NCBI GenBank assembly: GCA_949283905.1 | Contig: CASDUB010000131.1 | Span: 1-6,986, forward strand | DNA from: an uncultured Lachnospiraceae bacterium | Lineage (GTDB): Bacteria; Bacillota; Clostridia; Lachnospirales; Lachnospiraceae | Direction of reading: 5' to 3' | DNA length: 6,986 bases | Shown here: piece after piece, positions 1 to 6,209 of the stretch | Numbering within the stretch: the first letter of the stretch is position 1 | Layout of the letters: every line of letters starts with the position of its first letter | Made by a program: the position numbers and the translations under genes | Notes under the pieces: model-generated | What the model was told of the DNA's origin: nothing | What the model saw: the letters and a program-made list of their open reading frames with translations, nothing else | The model's database searches: none

Positions 1-2
1 TT

Positions 3-35
3 AAAGGGACGTTCATAATGGGCGTCCCTTTATTT
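3..35 (+). terminator. Rho-independent terminator of the upstream transcript
   Basis: A perfect 9-bp stem pairs AAAGGGACG (3-11) with CGTCCCTTT (23-31) around an 11-nt loop, and is followed by TATTTATA, which extends the T-rich run that begins inside the stem. It sits directly before the promoter of the next gene, so it most likely ends a gene lying to the left of the window. The U-tract is interrupted by A, so it is of moderate quality. Whether it also works for a leftward transcript cannot be judged because the window starts at its edge. Confidence 0.75.
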
Positions 36-40
36 ATAAG

Positions 41-69
41 TTGAAACAGGTTGCTAAATGGTGTATTAT
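41..69 (+). promoter_or_regulatory. Probable sigma-A promoter of the GDPD-like/trk operon
   Basis: TTGAAA (41-46, 5 of 6 matches to TTGACA) is separated by exactly 17 nt from TATTAT (64-69, 5 of 6 matches to TATAAT). This predicts a start near 76-77 and a leader of about 62 nt before the ATG at 139. A weaker alternative is TTGCTA (51-56) with TATAAA (72-77), but its 15-nt spacing is poor. It is the only long non-coding gap on the left of the five-gene block, so it is the natural operon promoter. Confidence 0.6.
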
Positions 70-124
70 TTTATAAATGATAACGGTTAAGTGTCTGTTT
101 CTTTACAGATATATTTTACTTAAT

Positions 125-132
125 AAAGGAGG
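125..132 (+). promoter_or_regulatory. Strong Shine-Dalgarno site of the GDPD-like gene
   Basis: AAAGGAGG lies 6 nt before the ATG at 139. It is a near-ideal ribosome binding site and fixes the start of the first gene of the operon. Its strength argues that this gene is actively translated, which matters because the encoded protein looks catalytically dead. Confidence 0.85.
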
Positions 133-138
133 CAACTT

Positions 139-969
139 ATGGGAAAAACATTTAACAGAGTTTTTTGGGCATCAGTAGGAACAATCGCTGCATGGGCAGT
201 TGCAATCAAGCCTCGTACAAAAGGAAAACCTGATATGACGGTTTTTTCTGCTTACGATTACGCAAACGGCGGACTTCATGATTTCTGCAGAGAAGTTCCG
301 GACAATACGATAAAAGCGTATGACAAAGCGTTAAAACACGGTTATGGCATCATTATGGATGTCAGACTTACAAAAGACGGAATCCCGGTAGCATTTACGG
401 ATCATGAACTTTGGAGACTCTGCGGAATCGAAGGAACTGTTGAAGACATGACCTTTGACGAGATCGCGCAGATCAAGCTTGCAGAGACAGAGTATACGGC
501 GCCGGCTCTTAAAGAAGCGCTGGAGTTTGTTGACGGACAGGTACCTGTACTTCTTAATTTAAGAACATACGGCGACAATTATGAAAGCCTTGCCGAAGCG
601 GCAGCTGCAGTTATTGAGCAGTATGACGGAATAATTGCCGTAGAATCTATGGACTACAGATGTGTAAGATGGTTTACAAGAAACCTTCCTCATATTATCC
701 GCGGTCAGATGTTCGAAAAGAATATCGATTTCGGAAATACGGTTATCACATTCTTAAGACAGTTTGCCAAAAACTGGCTTCTTACAAACTGTCTTACAAA
801 ACCTGATTTTATTTCAAGCCATGTGGTCGACAGCAGAAGCTTAAGTCTGAGATTCTGCAAATTACTGTACCATGTTCCGGTAATGCACTGGAATGTAAAA
901 ACAATGAAGGAATATGAAAAGGCTCGTATGAATGACGCTATTGTGTCATTTGAGGACATAAAGCCGTGA
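139..969 (+). CDS. Membrane-anchored GDPD-fold protein, probable pseudoenzyme
   Basis: The 276-aa protein has a hydrophobic N-terminal segment (about residues 8-23, then KPR), likely a single membrane anchor or uncleaved signal, followed by a glycerophosphodiester phosphodiesterase (GDPD) TIM-barrel domain. Family landmarks are the GLHD loop (45-48), PDNT (54-57, family PENT), MDVRLTKDG (73-81), the VES strand (168-170), RGQ (188-190), the HWNVKT strand (250-255) and a closing FEDIKP (271-276). Active members hydrolyse glycerophosphodiesters using Ca/Mg bound by acidic residues and two histidines. Here the usual HR is N43-G44, the Glu of ExD is I72 (D74 is kept), the His of the HD motif is T87 and the ExK pair is N140/R142. 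Phosphodiesterase activity is therefore unlikely. The frame is intact with a strong ribosome binding site, so it is not a decaying pseudogene. It is the first gene of the operon, 13 nt before trkA. The fold is fairly sure; the role is unknown. Confidence 0.85.
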   Translation: MGKTFNRVFWASVGTIAAWAVAIKPRTKGKPDMTVFSAYDYANGGLHDFCREVPDNTIKAYDKALKHGYGIIMDVRLTKDGIPVAFTDHELWRLCGIEGTVEDMTFDEIAQIKLAETEYTAPALKEALEFVDGQVPVLLNLRTYGDNYESLAEAAAAVIEQYDGIIAVESMDYRCVRWFTRNLPHIIRGQMFEKNIDFGNTVITFLRQFAKNWLLTNCLTKPDFISSHVVDSRSLSLRFCKLLYHVPVMHWNVKTMKEYEKARMNDAIVSFEDIKP

Positions 970-982
970 TAATGGAGTAGAT

Positions 983-2338
983 ATGCAGATAGTTATAGTG
1001 GGTTGCGGTAAGGTCGGAAGATACCTTGTACGTGAACTTTCAGAAGAAAATCATGATATTACAATTGTGGATCTCGATTCCGATTCAGTAAGGAATACTG
1101 CTTTGGAATATGATGTAATGGGAGTTGAAGGCAACGGAACCAGCTATACTACGCTTGAAGAAGCGGGAATAAAAACAGCGGATATTCTTATAGCGGTAAC
1201 TCAGAGCGATGAAGTAAACCTTCTGTGCTGCTTCATGGTAAAGAAAGAAAAGTGCAAAACGATCGCAAGGGTGAGAAATCCGATCTATTCCGCGGAAAGT
1301 GAGATATTTAAACAGGAGCTGGGTATTTCGATGATCATAAATCCTGAAAGAGAAGGTGCTGCCGAAATGCTCAGGCTCCTTCAGTTTCCGTCCGCGGTTG
1401 ATATCGGAAGTTTCGCAAAAGGGAAGATAGACCTTCTTTCTTTCCGTGTAAATAAAAATTCGATTCTGGCCGGAAGAAAAGTTAAAGATCTTACTGAGCT
1501 TCAAAAATATCAGATGCTCATATGCATTGTCGAAAGAGGCAAAGAAGTTTATATCCCGAACGGCGACTTTGTTATCGAGGAAAGCGATATAGTATCGTTT
1601 ATAGCCCATCCGGGAAACGCCTCAAGGATATTCAGAGAACTTGGCATTTTTACAAATGCGGTAAAAAGCGCCATCATAATCGGAATGGGTCAGACCGGAT
1701 ATTATCTCGCGGAAATGATGATCGAAGCCGGAATGAAAGTAAAAGTTATCGATATCGATAAAAAACGCTGTGAAGAAATCGCCATGGATATACCCGGGGC
1801 AGATGTCATATACGGAGACGGCAGCGATGTCAAACTTCTGGATGAAGAGCATATCGAAATGATGGACGCCTGCATATGTTCGACAAATATTGATGAAGAA
1901 AATATAATAATCTCTCTTTACGCAAGGGAGAAAGTCAGAAAAAAAGTAGTTACAAAGATCAGTCATCTTGAATTCAACAATGTTATTCAAAGTCTGAACC
2001 TTGACAGCGTTGTAAATCCTAAAGAAACGACGGCGGAAAGTATTTTATTATATGTGCGCGCTATGAGCAACACCACTGGAAGCAATGTGCAGACATTGTA
2101 CCGTCTCAAAGACGACAGCGTGGAAGCGATCGAGTTTATAGTACATAAAGAGTCAGAGCTTATCGGAATTCAGCTTAAAGATATGAAGCTGAAAGACGGA
2201 GTTCTGATAGCGGGAATAATGAGAAATGACAAACTTATCATCCCCGGAGGAACAGATTCTTTTGAAGCCGACGACTCCGTTGTAATAGCAACGATAAACA
2301 AAGGATTTTTGAAACTCGAAGATATTTTGGAAAGGTAG
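983..2338 (+). CDS. trkA: Trk potassium uptake system regulatory subunit TrkA
   Basis: This is the cytosolic NAD(H)-binding gating subunit that assembles as a ring beneath the TrkH membrane pore and controls K+ uptake. Its 451 aa match the usual full-length TrkA with two tandem RCK units. The first is an RCK_N Rossmann domain (1 to about 125) with G7-C-G-K-V-G12 and an acid at the end of strand 2 (D30), then TrkA-C (about 140-222). The second is a Rossmann domain (about 228-345) with G234-M-G-Q-T-G239 and D257, then TrkA-C (about 370-451). Both nucleotide-binding glycine motifs look intact. The start is supported by GGAG (974-977), 5 nt before the ATG. It lies 13 nt after the GDPD-like gene and 9 nt before trkH, as expected for co-expressed partners. 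Several long open frames on the opposite strand are shadows of this gene. Confidence 0.95.
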   Translation: MQIVIVGCGKVGRYLVRELSEENHDITIVDLDSDSVRNTALEYDVMGVEGNGTSYTTLEEAGIKTADILIAVTQSDEVNLLCCFMVKKEKCKTIARVRNPIYSAESEIFKQELGISMIINPEREGAAEMLRLLQFPSAVDIGSFAKGKIDLLSFRVNKNSILAGRKVKDLTELQKYQMLICIVERGKEVYIPNGDFVIEESDIVSFIAHPGNASRIFRELGIFTNAVKSAIIIGMGQTGYYLAEMMIEAGMKVKVIDIDKKRCEEIAMDIPGADVIYGDGSDVKLLDEEHIEMMDACICSTNIDEENIIISLYAREKVRKKVVTKISHLEFNNVIQSLNLDSVVNPKETTAESILLYVRAMSNTTGSNVQTLYRLKDDSVEAIEFIVHKESELIGIQLKDMKLKDGVLIAGIMRNDKLIIPGGTDSFEADDSVVIATINKGFLKLEDILER

Positions 2339-2347
2339 TTTTAGCAT

Positions 2348-3793
2348 ATGAATTATCGTATGGTCAGTTATATACTGCTGTGGGTCGTAAAAGTCGAAGG
2401 ACTGTTTTTGTTCCTTCCGGTTCTAATAGGACTTATATACAGAGAATATCAGCAGACCGTTATATTTCTTATATGCGCTGTCATCTATTGTGCCATAGGA
2501 TTTATCGGGACACATTTTAAACCGAAAAATACGAGGATATTTCAAAAAGAAGGATTTGTTGCGGTAGCGCTCAGCTGGATAGTGATAAGTATATTCGGGG
2601 CGCTTCCTTTTGTGATAACAAAAGAGATACCGAATTTCATAGATGCTCTTTTTGAAATAGTTTCGGGATTTACTACAACAGGTTCATCGATACTGACAGA
2701 TGTAGAGGCTCTTTCTCATGTATGTCTTTTCTGGAGAAGCTTTTCGCATTGGCTGGGCGGTATGGGAGTTCTTGTATTTGCGCTCATGCTTTTTCCTGCA
2801 AAAGACGGATCTCACATGTATCTGATGAGAGCGGAAAGTCCCGGACCCGATGTATCAAAGTTTGTGCCGCGTGTTAAAGACACGGCAATCATTTTATACA
2901 AAATATATCTGGTGCTTACAATTGCCGAGATATTAATTCTTTTGTTTTCGGGAATGCATTGGTTTGATACACTTTGCATATCTATGGGGACAGCCGGAAC
3001 GGGAGGATTTTCGATACTGGCAACCGGCTGCGCGACATATACTGCCGTGCAGCAGTGGGTTATAACAATATTTATGATATTGTTCGGCGTTAACTTCTCG
3101 TTTTATTATTTTATATTATGCAAAAAAGCAGGTCTTGCTCTTAAGATGGAGGAAGTCAGAGCATATATCGGAATAATAATCGCTGCTGTAGCAGTTATAT
3201 CGGTAAACATTCTGTCCATCTATGATAATATAGGAGAGGCCGTAAGACATGCGGCATTTCAGGTCGGTTCGATAATAACAACCACCGGATACGCGACGAC
3301 TGATTTTAATCTTTGGCCTGCATTGTCAAAAACTATTCTTGTGGTGCTGATGTTTATTGGCGCGTGCGCAGGCAGCACCGGCGGCGGACTTAAGGTTTCA
3401 AGGATTGTTATAATGATGCGGACCGTAAAACGTGAAATCTACCGTACTATTAATCCGAGACGTGTGAAAACTGTCCAGATGGACGGAAAAACTGTTTCTG
3501 ATGCACAGAGACATTCTGTTTCTGTTTATATATCGGCATATTTCCTTGTGTTTTTTATTTCATTTATAGTCGTCAGCATAGACGGATTTTCAATGGAATC
3601 GAATTTTACGGCCGTGGCGTCCGCTATCAACAATATCGGACCGGGACTTGATATGGTGGGTCCTATGGGAAGCTTTGCGGCGTACGGAGCGATTTCAAAG
3701 CTCGTGCTCACATTTGATATGCTGGCCGGACGTCTTGAGATACTTCCTATGCTCATTTTACTGAGTCCTTCTCTGTGGAAAAGAAGAGCATGA
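2348..3793 (+). CDS. trkH: Trk potassium transporter membrane subunit TrkH
   Basis: This is the K+-conducting membrane subunit of the Trk/Ktr/HKT superfamily, built from four membrane-pore-membrane repeats. All four selectivity-filter loops are visible: SGFTTTGSS (106-114), MGTAGTGGF (213-221), GSIITTTGY (307-315) and NNIGPG (428-433). The intramembrane gating loop of the third repeat, AGSTGGGLK (341-349), is also present. Hydrophobic helices lie at about 8-31, 37-54, 71-90, 131-149, 181-201, 236-255, 271-291, 327-340, 393-412 and 448-470. The 481-aa length is normal for TrkH. The start codon has only a distant purine stretch (GGAAAGG, 2329-2335, 12 nt away) overlapping the end of trkA, so translation is probably coupled to trkA. 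The protein ends in a short basic tail (WKRRA). Confidence 0.95.
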   Translation: MNYRMVSYILLWVVKVEGLFLFLPVLIGLIYREYQQTVIFLICAVIYCAIGFIGTHFKPKNTRIFQKEGFVAVALSWIVISIFGALPFVITKEIPNFIDALFEIVSGFTTTGSSILTDVEALSHVCLFWRSFSHWLGGMGVLVFALMLFPAKDGSHMYLMRAESPGPDVSKFVPRVKDTAIILYKIYLVLTIAEILILLFSGMHWFDTLCISMGTAGTGGFSILATGCATYTAVQQWVITIFMILFGVNFSFYYFILCKKAGLALKMEEVRAYIGIIIAAVAVISVNILSIYDNIGEAVRHAAFQVGSIITTTGYATTDFNLWPALSKTILVVLMFIGACAGSTGGGLKVSRIVIMMRTVKREIYRTINPRRVKTVQMDGKTVSDAQRHSVSVYISAYFLVFFISFIVVSIDGFSMESNFTAVASAINNIGPGLDMVGPMGSFAAYGAISKLVLTFDMLAGRLEILPMLILLSPSLWKRRA

Positions 3794-3826
3794 TCGCAGG
3801 GTGTAATATAACAGGAGAAAATTATT

Positions 3827-4882
3827 ATGAATTTATGGGAAAAGAACGTTAGAAAAGTTGTGCCTTATGTTCCCGGAGAACAGCCTAAGGCGTCAAATAT
3901 AATCAAGCTGAATACAAATGAAAATCCGTATCCGCCTTCACCTGAAGTTGAAAAGATCATAAATGATACGGATTATAAGAACCTTCGAAAATATCCCGAT
4001 CCAAACTGCAGCTGCCTTACAGAGGCTATAGCATCATATTACGGAGTTGAAAAAGAGCAGGTCTTTGTCGGAACAGGATCTGACGATGTTCTTGCTACAG
4101 CTTTTCTCACATATTTTTGTTCTGAAAAACCGGTGCTTTTTCCGGATGTTACATATTCGTTTTATGATGTATGGGCTGAGCTTTACGATATTCCATACAG
4201 GAAAATTCCCCTTGACGGTGATATGAAGATAAATGTAGATGATTACCGCTGCGAAAACGGAGGGATAATTTTCCCGAATCCCAATGCGCCTACAGGTCTT
4301 GCCGTATCGACAGGCGAGATAGAAGAGGTCTTAAAAGCTAACCCTTCAAGCGTTGTCATCATCGATGAGGCATATGTCGATTTCGGTACCCAAAGCGCGC
4401 TGCCGCTTCTTGAAAAATACGACAACCTTCTTGTTGTGCAGACTTTTTCAAAATCAAGATCTCTTGCAGGTATAAGGATCGGATTTGCCATCGGTTCAAA
4501 GAAAATGATATCTTATCTCTGGGCAGTAAGAAACTCCTTTAATTCATATACGCTCAATCCGATAACAACTGCAGTCGGAGCGGCGTCCTTGGAAGATGAC
4601 GGATATTTTAAAGAAACGGTAAGCAGGATCATCTCAACGAGGGAAAGATCAAAAGAAAGATTTAAAAAACTAGGTTTTGAATTCGGAGATTCAAAAGCGA
4701 ACTTTATTTTTGTGACTCATCCGAAGGTGCCGGCAAAAGAGTTATTTGAAAAACTTCGCAAAGAAAATATCTTTGTGAGATATTTTGACCGTGACAGGAT
4801 AAATAATTACCTGCGTATAACGATAGGTACGGATGAAGAAATGGACACGTTATTTGATTTTTTGACAAAAGAATTGTCATGA
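3827..4882 (+). CDS. hisC: Histidinol-phosphate aminotransferase HisC
   Basis: A PLP-dependent fold-type I aminotransferase that interconverts imidazole acetol phosphate and L-histidinol phosphate in histidine synthesis; some HisC enzymes also transaminate aromatic keto acids. The 351-aa length is typical. Visible motifs are LNTNENPYPP (28-37), the cofactor phosphate loop GTGSDD (82-87), NPNAPTG (151-157), IDEAYVDF (179-186), the Schiff-base lysine K209 in FSKSRSLAG, RIGFAIG (217-223) and the carboxylate-binding arginine R330 in LRITIG. The start follows AGGAG (3813-3817) with a 9-nt spacer. The gene lies 33 nt after trkH with no other his gene in view, so it is separated from the rest of the pathway here. 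Close relatives (aromatic aminotransferase, CobD-type) are possible on family grounds, but the N-terminal and lysine-loop motifs favour HisC. Confidence 0.9.
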   Translation: MNLWEKNVRKVVPYVPGEQPKASNIIKLNTNENPYPPSPEVEKIINDTDYKNLRKYPDPNCSCLTEAIASYYGVEKEQVFVGTGSDDVLATAFLTYFCSEKPVLFPDVTYSFYDVWAELYDIPYRKIPLDGDMKINVDDYRCENGGIIFPNPNAPTGLAVSTGEIEEVLKANPSSVVIIDEAYVDFGTQSALPLLEKYDNLLVVQTFSKSRSLAGIRIGFAIGSKKMISYLWAVRNSFNSYTLNPITTAVGAASLEDDGYFKETVSRIISTRERSKERFKKLGFEFGDSKANFIFVTHPKVPAKELFEKLRKENIFVRYFDRDRINNYLRITIGTDEEMDTLFDFLTKELS

Positions 4883-4905
4883 CTAACTGATTGAAAGAGT
4901 TGTTT

Positions 4906-5355
4906 ATGGATAAAAACGTAATTATATATTTGAACGGACTTCAATATGCCTATACGGAAGAGGGAACGGAACCTATTCAGGTAATAGCGCCGGGTGAATA
5001 TTATTTTAAAAACGGCAGTCATTATCTTCTGTATGAAGACGCTGATGACGCAGGTGAGAGCGGAACAAAAAACATCATTAAGTTTCGACCTGATCATCTT
5101 GAAGTCATAAAAAACGGCAGTATTTCGACGAAACTTGTGTTTGAAAAAGACAAAAAGACTTTGTCGCAGTATCAGACGCCGTTCGGCATTATCATGATAG
5201 GCGTTACTACAACGTCTGTAGATCTGTCGGAAAAAGAAAATTCGATAGAACTTAAAGCTAAATATTCTATGGATATAAACGGATCGTTTTTGGCAGACTG
5301 TGAAGTCAGTATCACCGCTAAATCGAAAGATTCGGAGTTCAGCCTAACGAGTTAA
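4906..5355 (+). CDS. DUF1934 (YwiB-like) beta-barrel protein
   Basis: This 149-aa protein resembles the DUF1934 family, represented by Bacillus subtilis YwiB, a small lipocalin-like beta barrel of unknown function. Supporting features are the early strand with YLNG (8-11), the hairpin GEYYFKNGSHYLLYED (30-45), LVFE (77-80), the central YQTPFG (89-94) and the last two strands around YSMDINGSFLADCEVSI (120-136). There is no signal peptide or membrane segment, so it should be cytosolic. The ATG at 4906 is preferred because AAAGAG (4894-4899) lies 6 nt before it; an in-frame TTG at 4891 would add five residues but has no ribosome binding site. The gene is 23 nt after hisC and is the last of the operon, just before a terminator. 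The family assignment is by pattern memory, and function cannot be inferred. Confidence 0.8.
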   Translation: MDKNVIIYLNGLQYAYTEEGTEPIQVIAPGEYYFKNGSHYLLYEDADDAGESGTKNIIKFRPDHLEVIKNGSISTKLVFEKDKKTLSQYQTPFGIIMIGVTTTSVDLSEKENSIELKAKYSMDINGSFLADCEVSITAKSKDSEFSLTS

Positions 5356-5359
5356 TAAA

Positions 5360-5395
5360 AAATCGAGCAGGATTTTCCTGCCCGATATATTTATT
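5360..5395. terminator. Bidirectional terminator between the trk operon and plsC
   Basis: GCAGGA (5367-5372) pairs with TCCTGC (5376-5381) around a TTT loop. Beyond one A/C mismatch the stem continues with TCG (5363-5365) and CGA (5383-5385), plus an A-T pair (5362/5386). On the + strand it is followed by TATATTTATTTT, and on the - strand by TTTTTTATTA. It can therefore end both the DUF1934 gene (stop 5 nt before the A-tract begins) and the convergent plsC. The uninterrupted U-tract makes it look better for plsC. Confidence 0.8.
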
Positions 5396-5412
5396 TTAGT
5401 ATCAGAATGAGA

Positions 5413-6132
5413 TCAATCAAGCATTTCGATTATTTTATCTCTCATATATGAACCGATATTTTTTTGAGTATCGCGGTCAAGTTCTTTTATATAAACCGGT
5501 TTTCCGTATGATACAGTGACTTTTGTGCTGCGCACCCATGGACTGTGGGCTTCCCATACATCCACCGAGTGGCTTATCGCAACAGGGATAACGGGAGCGC
5601 CGCTTTTAACGGCCATCTTAAAGCTGCCGTTGTGAAATTCAAGAAGCTGTTTTTGATCTTCGTTTTTATTTCGTGTTCCCTCGGGGAAAATAAAAACGGA
5701 AGTGTCGTCATTGAGACGCGCGGTACAGTCAAGAATCATTTTAACGGAATCTTTTGCGTTATTTCTGTCGAAGAATATCGCCCGAATGAGAACGCCCCAG
5801 ATACCGAAAAACGGAATATGCTGCACTTCGCTTTTTGCGACATATGTTGTCGGAAGTTTGCAGAGAGGATACGTTACGAGAATATCGAAAAAGCTTCTAT
5901 GGTTTCCGATATAGAGTACGGGTTTATCGTCCGGAACATTTTCGAGACCGTTAACCGTTAATCTGACTCCGGCAAGGAATCCTATTACTTTAAATGCAAA
6001 GCAGATGCATGCATGAGCCGCGCGTTCGGCTTTCTTCTCGTTTTTGCGGCGTACGAGCGACAGGATCAGAACTACCGGCAGCGTAACGATCACAAATACG
6101 GCGATAAATATTACAATGAGAATCGATCGCAT
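5413..6132 (-). CDS. plsC: 1-acyl-sn-glycerol-3-phosphate acyltransferase (PlsC family)
   Basis: It transfers a fatty acyl group to lysophosphatidic acid to make phosphatidic acid, the precursor of membrane phospholipids. The 239-aa protein begins with a hydrophobic membrane segment (about 1-27) and a basic stretch (RRKNEKK), then the LPLAT domain. The domain shows the catalytic NHRSFFD motif (77-83; H78 and D83 form HX4D), the VAKSEVQHIPFFG block (98-110), the substrate-phosphate-binding FPEGTR (149-154) and the PVIPVAI block (180-186). All four conserved acyltransferase blocks are present. An ATG at 6144 would add four residues, but it overlaps the GGAGGT ribosome binding site (6137-6142). 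The ATG at 6132, 4-5 nt after that site, is therefore the better start. The gene stands alone, converging on the trk operon and diverging from ispE. Acyl-chain and head-group specificity cannot be read from sequence. Confidence 0.92.
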   Translation of the reverse strand: MRSILIVIFIAVFVIVTLPVVLILSLVRRKNEKKAERAAHACICFAFKVIGFLAGVRLTVNGLENVPDDKPVLYIGNHRSFFDILVTYPLCKLPTTYVAKSEVQHIPFFGIWGVLIRAIFFDRNNAKDSVKMILDCTARLNDDTSVFIFPEGTRNKNEDQKQLLEFHNGSFKMAVKSGAPVIPVAISHSVDVWEAHSPWVRSTKVTVSYGKPVYIKELDRDTQKNIGSYMRDKIIEMLD

Positions 6133-6136
6133 AATG

Positions 6137-6142
6137 ACCTCC
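6137..6142 (-). promoter_or_regulatory. Shine-Dalgarno site that decides the plsC start
   Basis: Read on the - strand, GGAGGT lies 4 nt before the ATG at 6132. The upstream in-frame ATG at 6144 immediately abuts and overlaps this site, so ribosomes bound here would start at 6132. This shortens the longest open frame by four codons. Confidence 0.75.
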
Positions 6143-6158
6143 ATTTATATTCAGTGTA

Positions 6159-6188
6159 TTGGATAAGTTTAGCATAAAATAATACAAT
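6159..6188 (+). promoter_or_regulatory. Candidate ispE promoter
   Basis: TTGGAT (6159-6164, 4 of 6 matches) is followed after 18 nt by TACAAT (6183-6188, 5 of 6), predicting a start near 6195 and a short leader of about 15 nt that still contains the AGAGG ribosome binding site. TAAAAT (6175-6180) is an alternative -10 without a clear -35. Since the next gene upstream runs the other way, a promoter must lie in this 77-nt gap or inside plsC. Confidence 0.45.
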
Positions 6189-6194
6189 CGTCAA
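6166..6194 (-). promoter_or_regulatory. Probable plsC promoter with extended -10
   Basis: On the - strand, TTGACG (6194-6189, 5 of 6 matches) is followed after 17 nt by TAAACT (6171-6166, 4 of 6). The -10 is preceded by TGC, which fits the extended TGn element. The predicted start near 6159 leaves a leader of about 27 nt containing the GGAGGT ribosome binding site. Its -35 directly abuts the candidate -10 of the opposite ispE promoter. Confidence 0.6.
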
Positions 6195-6209
6195 AACGAA
6201 GAGGTTTTC

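Noticed and set aside
70..138. Possible c-di-AMP (ydaO-type) or other riboswitch ahead of the potassium operon
   Set aside because: Such switches often control K+ transporters in Firmicutes, but the leader of about 62 nt is too short for the class and shows only one small hairpin and no terminator.
1085..1990. Two long open frames on the - strand inside trkA (174 and 122 codons)
   Set aside because: They lie wholly antisense to a clearly recognisable trkA, lack good ribosome binding sites and give no recognisable protein; they are frame shadows.
4807..5097. Open frame of 96 codons on the - strand across the hisC/DUF1934 junction
   Set aside because: It crosses two well-supported genes in antisense and has no motif or ribosome binding site to support it.
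5545..5961. Open frame of 138 codons on the + strand across plsC
   Set aside because: Antisense to plsC, whose acyltransferase motifs are unmistakable, and its translation shows no domain pattern.
6003..6016. Short TGCATGCATG alternating palindrome inside plsC
   Set aside because: It is a brief coding coincidence with no second copy seen and no repeat structure around it.
6132..6144. Upstream ATG at 6144 as the plsC start
   Set aside because: It overlaps the GGAGGT ribosome binding site itself and has no site of its own; the ATG at 6132 is correctly spaced.
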